Positions 1 through 4,964 of a DNA stretch of 5,403 nt are shown one piece after another (positions within the stretch are counted from its first letter, which is position 1; every line of letters begins with the position of its first letter). The position numbers and the translations under genes are program-made. The notes beneath the pieces were generated by a model. It searched no databases. It saw nothing but the letters and a program-made list of their open reading frames with translations, and had not been told where the DNA came from. The stretch comes from Thermoplasmata archaeon UBA184 (GTDB taxonomy: Archaea > Thermoplasmatota > Thermoplasmata > Lutacidiplasmatales > UBA184), in assembly GCA_002495185.1 (NCBI GenBank), contig DAEB01000002.1, positions 1 to 5,403 on the forward strand, given 5' to 3'.

Positions 1-1020
1 CGCGTCCCCCGGTGTGGTGATGAGTCCCCGGGCGAGCAGCGCCTGGGCGACCTCGAGGCTCGTCCGAGGCCAGTCGAAGCGCGGGAACGCGTAGAACGCT
101 CCCTGCGGCGAGACGAGCGAAAGTCCCGGGATCTTCGCCATCGCCTTCGCGACGAGCTCCCGACGCGCCCGGAACTCCTTCACCATCTGCGCGAGCGCGT
201 CCGACCCGCTCGAGAGACCTGCGAGGACCGCGACCTGTACGGGGGTCGACGGGCAAGCGAGGATGTGGTAGTGCACCTTGTTGAGGGCGACCGCGAACGA
301 CTTCGGAGCGACCAGGAACCCGAGGCGCCAGCCGGTCATTGCGAGCGTCTTCGAGAACGAGTTCGCGATGACGACGCGGTCGCTCCGGCCCCAGAACGAG
401 GTCGCTGGCTCTCCGTAGACGATCTCCTCGTACACTTCGTCCGACACGATGGTGAGGTTGTGGCGGTCGGCGAACGCCACGATCCGGTCGACGATCGACC
501 GGGGAAAGACCGCGCCCGTGGGGTTCGAGGGACTGTTGACGACGATCGCCCGGGTCCGCCCGCTGACGAGACGTTCGAGCTCGTCGAAGTCGGGAAGGTA
601 CTTTCGGTCCGGGCGCAGGCTGTAGGGAACGGGGACCGCGCCCGCGAGGCGCGCGTGCGGAGCGTACAGCACGAACCCCGGGTTCGGGACCAGGACCTCG
701 GTCCCGGGGTCGTAGAAGGAGAGCGCGGTCGCCATCAGCCCCTCGGAGCCGCCGGCCGTGATGATCACATTGTCCCGACGGGTTCCGGGGTCGAGCTCGC
801 GGTAGCGCTCAGCGATCTTGTCGCGGAGCTCGGGGATCCCCGCCGACGGACCGTAGTGGTTCCGGCCGTTCCGAACGGCGGCGCAGAGCGCCTCGATCAC
901 TTCGGGGGCCGGATTGAAGTCGGGCTCGCCGAGACCCAGGTTGATCGAGTTCGGAGGGGCCGCTTCGAACATCTTCCGGATGCCCGAAATCTCGACCTCG
1001 TGCGTCCGCTGGGCCACCAT
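1..1020 (-). CDS. PLP-dependent class I aminotransferase (aspartate aminotransferase-like), C-terminus cut by window edge
   Basis: Read on the minus strand from ATG at 1020, the frame stays open for 340 codons to base 1 with no stop, so the C-terminus lies outside the window; the family is usually about 385-390 residues, so about 45-50 are missing. The fold-type I aminotransferase motifs appear in order: NLGLGEPDF (residues 27-35), HYGPSAGIPELR (55-66), the cofactor-stacking segment ITAGGSEG (87-94), SPSNPTG (163-169) with Asn167, SDEVY (193-197) with Asp194 contacting the pyridine nitrogen, and SFSKTLAMTGWRLG (221-234) with Lys224 as the Schiff-base lysine and Arg232 as a phosphate contact. 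The C-terminal arginine that binds the substrate carboxylate is in the missing part. It would move amino groups between amino acids and 2-oxoacids in the cytoplasm. The exact substrate cannot be told; aspartate, alanine or aromatic amino acids are all possible. It is divergent from purA. Confidence 0.93.
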   Translation of the reverse strand, partial: MVAQRTHEVEISGIRKMFEAAPPNSINLGLGEPDFNPAPEVIEALCAAVRNGRNHYGPSAGIPELRDKIAERYRELDPGTRRDNVIITAGGSEGLMATALSFYDPGTEVLVPNPGFVLYAPHARLAGAVPVPYSLRPDRKYLPDFDELERLVSGRTRAIVVNSPSNPTGAVFPRSIVDRIVAFADRHNLTIVSDEVYEEIVYGEPATSFWGRSDRVVIANSFSKTLAMTGWRLGFLVAPKSFAVALNKVHYHILACPSTPVQVAVLAGLSSGSDALAQMVKEFRARRELVAKAMAKIPGLSLVSPQGAFYAFPRFDWPRTSLEVAQALLARGLITTPGDA

Positions 1021-1050
1021 TCCGGCCGATGACGCGCCGGCCCGTTCTTA

Positions 1051-1059
1051 GGCTTATCC
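1051..1059 (-). promoter_or_regulatory. TATA-like box for the aminotransferase
   Basis: On the minus strand this reads GGATAAGCC, one of the few AT-rich islands near here. It lies about 31-39 bases upstream of the aminotransferase ATG at 1020, which fits an archaeal TATA box with a start site about 25 bases downstream and a leader of only a few bases. On the plus strand the same island (TTCTTAGGCTTATCC, 1045-1059) ends only 1 base before the GTG used here for purA, too close to serve a start at that codon. The assignment rests on position and composition only. Confidence 0.4.
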
Positions 1060-1060
1060 C

Positions 1061-2497
1061 GTGCCACGCTACACCTCGCCGCGTCGCACCGCATCCGACG
1101 CGCGGGGCACAAGCTCCTTCTATCCGGACGACTCCGGTCGATGGGAGGGGACCGGAACGTCCGTCCGCGTCGTGGTCGGGGCCCAGTTCGGCGACGAGGC
1201 GAAGGGAAAGATCACCGATTTCCTGGCGGCTGACGCACGGTACGTCGTGCGGACGGGAGGCGGGCCCAATGCCGGCCATTCGATCCATCTTCCCGAGGGC
1301 ACCGTCGTCCTCCACCAGCTCGCGTGCGGCGTGCTCCGTCACGGCGTCGTGGGCATCAGCGGACCGGGCATGGTCCTCCAGCCGATGAAGCTCGAGGCCG
1401 AGCTCCAGGACCTCGAGAAGAGGGGCCTCCTCCGGGGCCAGGTGGTGCTCTCGGACCGGGCGCACGTCCTCCTGCCGGTCCACGAGATCGAGGATGCGTG
1501 GCAGGACGAGATGCGGGCCGGAAAAGCCCCGGGGGCGAGTCTCGGTACGACGAAGAGCGGGATCGGGCCCGCGTACGCGGACCGCTCCGGTCGCTTTGGG
1601 ATCCGCATGGGAGACCTCGCGAGACCGGCGCGGGTGAAGGAGGCTCTCGAGATCCTCTACGCCACGAAGACCCACCTTCCGAACCTTCCCGCGAAAGACG
1701 ACCTCGCCGGGGAGCTCGCGGAGGTCGGGAGCCGCCTCGCCCCTCTCATTCAGTCCACCGAACCGATGCTCTGGGACGCGATCGGTCGCGGAGAGAACAT
1801 CCTCCTCGAGGGAGCGCAGAGCGCGCTCCTCGACGTCGACTTCGGGACGTATCCGTTCGTCACGAGTTCGCATCCCACGAGCGCCGGGGCCCTGGTCGGA
1901 AGCGGGATCCCCCCCACCGAGGTCGACGAGGTCATCGGCGTCTCGAAAGCGTATTCGACCCGCGTGGGGGCCGGACCGTTCCCGACGGAGGACACCGGAG
2001 AATCGGGAGAGTACCTCCGGCGCGTCGGAGGAGAGCGCGGGGCCACGACCGGCCGGCCGCGCCGGTGCGGCTGGCTCGACCTCGTGCTCCTGCGCTACGC
2101 GGCCCGGCTGAACGGATTCACGTCGCTCGCGGTCACGAAGGTCGACGTCCTGGGGGGCCTCGAGGAGGTGCCCGTGTGCACGCACTACCAGATGCCGGAC
2201 GGCTCGACCGTTCGGGATGTCCTCCCCTCGGACGCCGATGACCTCCTCCGGGCGCAGCCGATGTACGACCGGCTTCCCGGATGGCCCGCCTTCCACCAGC
2301 GGCTCAAGGACCGCGTCCGGGCGGAAGGGGCCTCGGCGCTACCCTCGACTCTTCGTCGGTACCTCGACCGGATCACCGAGGAGACGGGAGTACCGGTTCA
2401 GTACGTCGGATACGGGGCCGACCGAAGCGAGACGGTTGCGTTGGGATTCCCCTCGGGACCAGCCCGCCGGGCATCGCTCACCCCGTGGACCGGCTAG
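1061..2497 (+). CDS. purA: Adenylosuccinate synthetase (PurA)
   Basis: Joins IMP and L-aspartate using GTP to form adenylosuccinate, the first committed step from IMP to AMP, in the cytoplasm. Counting from GTG 1061 (478 residues), the family motifs are GAQFGDEAKGK (40-50; Asp45 is the likely catalytic Asp; Ala replaces the more common Gly in GDEGKGK), GGGPNAGH (66-73; catalytic His73), GTTKSGIGPAYADR (162-175), LLEGAQSALLDVDFGTYPFVTSS (248-270), STRVGAGPFPTE (299-310), TTGRPRRCGWLD (329-340; IMP/aspartate-binding arginines), TKVDVLGG (359-366) and GADR (452-455), the last two matching guanine-recognition segments. The start is uncertain. An in-frame TAG at 1049 makes GTG 1061 the first possible start, but it adds about 34 residues before the usual N-terminal beta strand. 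The only other early in-frame start, GTG 1172, cuts into that strand. A short tail after GADR (to WTG) is also poorly conserved-looking. The lysO-type gene follows after 9 bases. Confidence 0.96.
   Translation: MPRYTSPRRTASDARGTSSFYPDDSGRWEGTGTSVRVVVGAQFGDEAKGKITDFLAADARYVVRTGGGPNAGHSIHLPEGTVVLHQLACGVLRHGVVGISGPGMVLQPMKLEAELQDLEKRGLLRGQVVLSDRAHVLLPVHEIEDAWQDEMRAGKAPGASLGTTKSGIGPAYADRSGRFGIRMGDLARPARVKEALEILYATKTHLPNLPAKDDLAGELAEVGSRLAPLIQSTEPMLWDAIGRGENILLEGAQSALLDVDFGTYPFVTSSHPTSAGALVGSGIPPTEVDEVIGVSKAYSTRVGAGPFPTEDTGESGEYLRRVGGERGATTGRPRRCGWLDLVLLRYAARLNGFTSLAVTKVDVLGGLEEVPVCTHYQMPDGSTVRDVLPSDADDLLRAQPMYDRLPGWPAFHQRLKDRVRAEGASALPSTLRRYLDRITEETGVPVQYVGYGADRSETVALGFPSGPARRASLTPWTG
1117..1124 (+). 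promoter_or_regulatory. Possible TATA-like box for a shorter purA transcript
   Basis: TTCTATCC-like sequence (CTTCTATC) is an AT-rich island inside the predicted purA N-terminal extension. A start site about 25 bases downstream would fall near 1145, close to a purine-rich GGGAGGGG at 1143-1150. This would suit an initiation codon near 1172 rather than GTG 1061. It may equally be coding sequence by chance. Confidence 0.2.
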
Positions 2498-2506
2498 GCC
2501 GGAGCC

Positions 2507-3376
2507 GTGGCGTTCGACCCGTTCCTCTACGTCGCGTTTGCCCTCGGGTTCGTCGCGGGGCGGCTCTTTCCCCGGCACAGCCCCTGGGTCTCCCGTGCGC
2601 TGGTCCTCACGGTCGTGGTGCTCGTCGGCCTTCTCGGAGCGTCGCTGAGCGACGTCCCGCTCGGACCCCTCGCGCTCACGATCCCGGTCGCGCTCGGATT
2701 CGCACTGCTCATCCTGGTCCTCACCGCCGGAGTCGTGCTCCTGATCGACCGCGTGCGAGCACGCTCGACCCCTCCCTCACCAGGGATCGCCGGAAAGGAG
2801 CGGTTTCCCCTGAGTCTCGTTCTCGTGGCCGCCGTGCTGGTCGGATTCGGCATCGGCCGGGTCGTGTCCTTTCCGACCGGCTCGGCCATCGAAGGGGCGC
2901 TCTACGTCTTGCTCGCTCTCGTCGCCTTCGACCTCCCGCTCCGCTGGGCGGGACTGCGGTCGGTGTGGGTTCCGCTGACGGCCGCCTTCGTGGGTGCTCT
3001 CGCGGCGGGGGCCCTCTTCGTTCTCCTCTCGGGAATCGAGGTGCCGGTCTCGATGGCCACCGTCCTCGCGTTCGGCTGGTACACGCTCGCGGGACCGCTC
3101 GTGCTCGCCCGAGCGGGACCGGTGCTCGGACTGCTCGCCTTTCTCACGAACTTCCTCCGGGAGAACCTCACCATGATCCTTTCCCCGGTCGTCGGCCGCC
3201 GCCTCCGGGGCGAAGGGCTCGCCGCCCTCGGCGGAGCGACTTCGATGGACACGACCCTCTACTTCGTGACGCGGTACGGGGACCGGGAGGCGGGAAGCCT
3301 CTCGCTCGCGAGCGGTCTCACTCTGACCGTCGTGGCGAGCCTGGTCGTTCCGTTCGTGCTCGCGCTGCCCGCATAG
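2507..3376 (+). CDS. lysO: LysO/DUF340-family membrane exporter (lysine exporter-like)
   Basis: A 289-residue hydrophobic protein with about eight likely membrane segments (about 6-22, 30-48, 55-80, 101-122, 126-144, 152-175, 182-210, 265-287). Its C-terminal half matches the LysO (formerly YbjE, DUF340) pattern: FGWYTLAGPL (189-198), a RENLTMILSPVVGRR stretch (218-232) with Glu219, and GGATSMDTTLYF (242-253) with Asp248. Acidic residues in these two segments are the ones I recall as important for lysine transport in E. coli LysO. The family exports L-lysine and some lysine analogues across the cytoplasmic membrane; substrate here is inferred. Length is close to the E. coli protein (about 299). 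It starts at GTG 2507, 9 bases after the purA stop, with GGAG at 2501-2504 only 2 bases before the start, tighter than a usual ribosome site. Spacing suggests co-transcription with purA. Confidence 0.88.
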   Translation: MAFDPFLYVAFALGFVAGRLFPRHSPWVSRALVLTVVVLVGLLGASLSDVPLGPLALTIPVALGFALLILVLTAGVVLLIDRVRARSTPPSPGIAGKERFPLSLVLVAAVLVGFGIGRVVSFPTGSAIEGALYVLLALVAFDLPLRWAGLRSVWVPLTAAFVGALAAGALFVLLSGIEVPVSMATVLAFGWYTLAGPLVLARAGPVLGLLAFLTNFLRENLTMILSPVVGRRLRGEGLAALGGATSMDTTLYFVTRYGDREAGSLSLASGLTLTVVASLVVPFVLALPA

Positions 3377-3380
3377 AACC

Positions 3381-3388
3381 TCTTAAGC
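3381..3388 (+). promoter_or_regulatory. TATA box of tRNA-Val
   Basis: TCTTAAGC is an AT-rich box in otherwise GC-rich sequence, centred about 30 bases before the first tRNA base at 3414. This spacing predicts transcription starting a few bases upstream of the mature 5' end, with a short leader left for RNase P. It starts 4 bases after the exporter stop codon, so the tRNA need not rely on read-through from purA-lysO. Confidence 0.6.
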
Positions 3389-3413
3389 GGCTCCGCCGTT
3401 CGGCCCGAGCGTT

Positions 3414-3486
3414 GGGCTCGTGGTCCAGCGGTTACGACGTCGCTCTCACACAGCGAAGACCGCCGGTTCGAATCCGGCCGAGCCCA
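3414..3486 (+). tRNA. tRNA-Val (anticodon CAC)
   Basis: The complete cloverleaf can be folded by hand. The acceptor stem GGGCTCG (3414-3420) pairs perfectly with CGAGCCC (3479-3485), and the discriminator is A3486. The D arm pairs GTC (3423-3425) with GAC (3436-3438); the next position is a C-C mismatch, as is common for positions 13-22 in archaeal tRNAs. The anticodon stem TCGCT/AGCGA (3440-3444/3452-3456) closes the 7-base loop CTCACAC with T33 and anticodon CAC at 3447-3449, which reads valine codon GUG. There is a 5-base variable loop. The T arm GCCGG/CCGGC (3462-3466/3474-3478) closes loop TTCGAAT. There is no intron and no encoded CCA, so the CCA is added after transcription, as in most archaea. 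The gene stands alone between the exporter and the small charged protein. Confidence 0.98.
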
Positions 3487-3514
3487 CTTCGACCGCCCTT
3501 GGAGCCGGAACCGA

Positions 3515-3532
3515 TTTTTACCTTGGGTTTTT
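3515..3532 (+). terminator. T-tract pair, possible tRNA terminator
   Basis: Two runs of five T (3515-3519 and 3528-3532) lie 29-46 bases past the tRNA 3' end. Archaeal RNA polymerase can stop at short oligo-T runs without a hairpin, so these are the natural candidates for ending the tRNA transcript. The same runs also form the only TATA-like sequences for the next gene, so the role as terminator is inferred. Confidence 0.35.
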
Positions 3533-3534
3533 AT
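3528..3534 (+). promoter_or_regulatory. TATA-like box for the 79-residue protein gene
   Basis: TTTTTAT is 36-42 bases upstream of ATG 3570, predicting a start site near 3556 and a leader of about 14 bases that would just include the GGTGG ribosome site. A second candidate, ATTTTTA at 3514-3520, is preceded by purine-rich GGAACCG, which could act as a BRE, and would give a start site near 3543. I cannot decide between them from sequence. Confidence 0.5.
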
Positions 3535-3554
3535 CCGCGGAACGACTTCGCGGA
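3534..3554 (+). promoter_or_regulatory. Interrupted palindrome between TATA box and start codon; possible operator or leader hairpin
   Basis: TCCGCG (3534-3539) is an exact inverted repeat of CGCGGA (3549-3554). A further A3541-T3547 pair and a G3540-T3548 wobble pair extend it to 8 pairs around a 5-base loop, ACGAC. The dyad is centred on 3544. It begins at the last base of one TATA candidate and covers the predicted start site of the other. That is the place where an archaeal repressor would block polymerase; if the upstream box is used, part of it could instead fold as a leader hairpin. GC-rich sequence makes chance palindromes fairly common. Confidence 0.35.
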
Positions 3555-3557
3555 GCC

Positions 3558-3562
3558 GGTGG
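3558..3562 (+). promoter_or_regulatory. Ribosome binding site of the 79-residue protein
   Basis: GGTGG lies 7 bases before ATG 3570 and contains GGTG, complementary to the CACC core at the 3' end of archaeal 16S rRNA. It supports ATG 3570 as the start. The reading frame is also open further upstream, but there it runs through the tRNA gene. Confidence 0.5.
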
Positions 3563-3569
3563 GCGAATC

Positions 3570-3809
3570 ATGAGCGGAAAGCCCGAATCGAAGCCCGAGG
3601 CGAAGGCGAAAGCGGCGGGACAGGACATGGAGAAGCACTTCCACGAGATGAAACAGAAGGTCCACGACTACATCGAGCGCGTGAAGCTCGACCACACGAT
3701 CAAGAAACTGCTCAAGAAGGACCCCGTGGCGGTGCTCTGGGCGGCGGACATCGGATTCTGGTCCGAGGACGACGTCCGGGACTACGTCATCTGGGACCTC
3801 ACCAACTGA
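3570..3809 (+). CDS. Small charged protein of unknown function (79 residues)
   Basis: I do not recognise this family. The protein has three visible parts. Residues 1-20 are a Lys/Glu/Ala/Pro-rich, probably disordered tail (repeated KPE, AKAKA). Residues 21-50 are a likely amphipathic helix with hydrophobic positions Phe24, Met27, Val31, Ile35, Val38 in coiled-coil-like spacing and a KKLLKK end. Residues 51-79 are acidic and rich in aromatics, with Trp57, Trp64, Trp75, Phe63 and Tyr72 and the segment WSEDDVRDYVIWD. By my count the first 50 residues carry net +5 and the last 29 net -6. There is no cysteine, signal peptide or membrane segment. The dedicated promoter-like sequence and ribosome site, and the sensible protein composition, argue that it is real. 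The C-terminal part could be a small folded interaction module; a nucleic-acid or protein partner is only a guess. Confidence 0.8.
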   Translation: MSGKPESKPEAKAKAAGQDMEKHFHEMKQKVHDYIERVKLDHTIKKLLKKDPVAVLWAADIGFWSEDDVRDYVIWDLTN

Positions 3810-3881
3810 GGTCGAACCCCGACCGCGGGCCGGAGGCGCCGGCCGACGCCCTCGTCCGAGACTTGAAGCCGCCCGTCGGCT
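3810..3881 (+). other. Three consecutive small hairpins downstream of the 79-residue protein gene
   Basis: Starting on the base after the stop codon, GGTCG (3810-3814) pairs with CGACC (3820-3824) around AACCC; GGCCGG (3828-3833) pairs with CCGGCC (3839-3844) around AGGCG; and AGCCG (3867-3871) pairs with CGGCT (3877-3881) around CCCGT. All stems are fully Watson-Crick and every loop is 5 bases. They could end or stabilise the upstream transcript. No T-run follows, so this is not a classical terminator. No conserved RNA class is recognised. Confidence 0.35.
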
Positions 3882-3917
3882 GGCGCCTCGCGAAGGAGCC
3901 GCCCGACTCAAGCCACA

Positions 3918-4904
3918 ATGTTCCGGATGGTCCTCCGCGCCCCGCGCACGCCCCTCGAGCGGGAAGAGGTCGACGCCGTTCCTTCCCTCCGTCCTCACGA
4001 GCTGCGCCTTCGGGTTCGAGCGTGCGGCGTCTGCCGAACCGACCTCCACGTGGTCGATGGGGAGCTCGAACACCCGAAGCTCCCGCTCGTTCCGGGACAC
4101 GAGATCGTCGGCGTTGTGACGGAGGTCGGCGCCGAGGTCCACGAGTTCTCGGTCGGGGACCGGGCCGGCGTGCCATGGCTGGGATGGACGTGCGGAGAGT
4201 GCGCCTATTGCCGAAGCGGCCGCGAGAACCTCTGCGAGCGGGCCCGCTTCACCGGGTACGACATCGACGGGGGGTACGCTCAGGAGACGGTCGCGGATGC
4301 GCGGTACTGTTTCCGGATCCCCGCCGGGTTTGACGACGTCACGGCCGCGCCGCTCTTGTGCGCGGGCTTGATCGGATACCGTGCGTTCCGCCTCGCAGGA
4401 GACGCGAACCGCCTCGGTCTCTACGGGTTCGGAGCGTCGGCCCACCTCGTCGCCCAGGTGGCGCGTCACTTTGGACGCGAGGTCTACGCCTTCACGAGAC
4501 CGGGCGACGCCGAGGGGCAGGAGTTCGCTCGCAGCTTGGGGGTCGACTGGGCCGGAGGCTCGGACGAGCGTCCGCCGAACGAACTCGACGCGGCCATCCT
4601 CTTCGCGCCGGTGGGCTCGCTCGTCCCGACGGCCCTCGCCGTGACGGCTCGCGGGGGCGTCGTCGTCTGTGCGGGGATCCACATGAGCGACATCCCATCA
4701 TTCCCGTACCGCCTCCTCTGGGAGGAGAGGACCGTCCGTTCGGTGGCCAACCTGACCCGGAAGGACGGAGAGGAGTTCCTTCCTCTGGCCGCCGAGATCT
4801 CGATCCGAACCACCACCACGCCGCTACCACTGGCCCGAGCGAACGACGCGCTGACCCGGCTTCGGGACGGCCAGGTCGAGGGTGCGTTGGTCCTCGTTCC
4901 GTGA
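3918..4904 (+). CDS. Zinc-dependent alcohol dehydrogenase family protein
   Basis: A 328-residue medium-chain dehydrogenase/reductase, near the normal length. The N-terminal GroES-like catalytic domain shows ACGVCRTDLHVVDGEL (35-50), with Cys39 as catalytic zinc ligand, and PGHEIVG (59-65) with His61 and Glu62. Cys92, Cys95, Cys98 and Cys106 form the intact four-cysteine structural zinc site. Cys148 in APLLCAG is the likely third catalytic zinc ligand. The Rossmann domain begins at LYGFGASAH (168-176). After the second strand comes AFTRPGD, with Arg194 where NAD-preferring enzymes usually carry an acid nearby, so NADP(H) use is possible. It would interconvert an alcohol and an aldehyde or ketone in the cytoplasm; the substrate is unknown. 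ATG 3918 matches where the family starts. GAAGGAG at 3892-3898 is 19 bases upstream, too far for a normal ribosome site. The only promoter-like island is a weak ACTTGAAG at 3861-3868. Confidence 0.94.
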   Translation: MFRMVLRAPRTPLEREEVDAVPSLRPHELRLRVRACGVCRTDLHVVDGELEHPKLPLVPGHEIVGVVTEVGAEVHEFSVGDRAGVPWLGWTCGECAYCRSGRENLCERARFTGYDIDGGYAQETVADARYCFRIPAGFDDVTAAPLLCAGLIGYRAFRLAGDANRLGLYGFGASAHLVAQVARHFGREVYAFTRPGDAEGQEFARSLGVDWAGGSDERPPNELDAAILFAPVGSLVPTALAVTARGGVVVCAGIHMSDIPSFPYRLLWEERTVRSVANLTRKDGEEFLPLAAEISIRTTTTPLPLARANDALTRLRDGQVEGALVLVP

Positions 4905-4918
4905 GCGGTTCGACCGTC

Positions 4919-4958
4919 CCGGGGCCGAACGCTCGGATTGACGGGGGTCCCGGCCCCC
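4919..4958. terminator. GC-rich inverted repeats between convergent genes, possible two-way terminator
   Basis: Two alternative folds share the same bases. CCGGGGCC (4919-4926) can pair with GGTCCCGG (4946-4953) through 8 pairs including one G-T, or GGGGG (4943-4947) can pair with CCCCC (4954-4958) around a 6-base loop. They fill the 60-base gap between the dehydrogenase stop (4904) and the stop of the opposing gene (4965). There is no T-run on either strand, so termination is only inferred from position. Confidence 0.3.
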
Positions 4959-4964
4959 CTCCCG

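Noticed and set aside
265..1032. Plus-strand open frame of 255 codons opposite the aminotransferase
   Set aside because: The opposite strand encodes a textbook aminotransferase through the whole stretch; this frame gives a charged, low-complexity product.
809..2296. Long open frame on the minus strand (495 codons) across the purA region
   Set aside because: It overlaps both the aminotransferase and purA, whose motifs are clear, and its translation is Arg/Pro/Gly/Glu-rich with no recognisable domain. Long antisense frames are expected in GC-rich coding DNA.
3423..3438. C-C mismatch in the tRNA D stem as a possible sign of a decayed tRNA
   Set aside because: A pyrimidine mismatch at positions 13-22 is common in archaeal tRNAs and all other stems pair perfectly.
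3414..3486. tRNA gene as an attachment site for an integrated element
   Set aside because: I see no integrase and no second copy of the tRNA 3' end in the window; the neighbours are ordinary chromosomal genes.
3420..3569. N-terminal extension of the small charged protein starting at GTG 3420
   Set aside because: It would translate the tRNA-Val sequence and its spacer. ATG 3570 has a ribosome site and a promoter-like sequence of its own.
2281..3573. Plus-strand open frame of 430 codons spanning the purA end, the exporter and the tRNA
   Set aside because: It runs through a tRNA gene and an exporter with clear membrane segments; its product is Arg/Pro-rich low complexity, a frame shadow.
3531..4682. 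Minus-strand open frame of 383 codons opposite the small protein and the dehydrogenase
   Set aside because: It is antisense to a dehydrogenase with all zinc ligands intact and shows no domain of its own.
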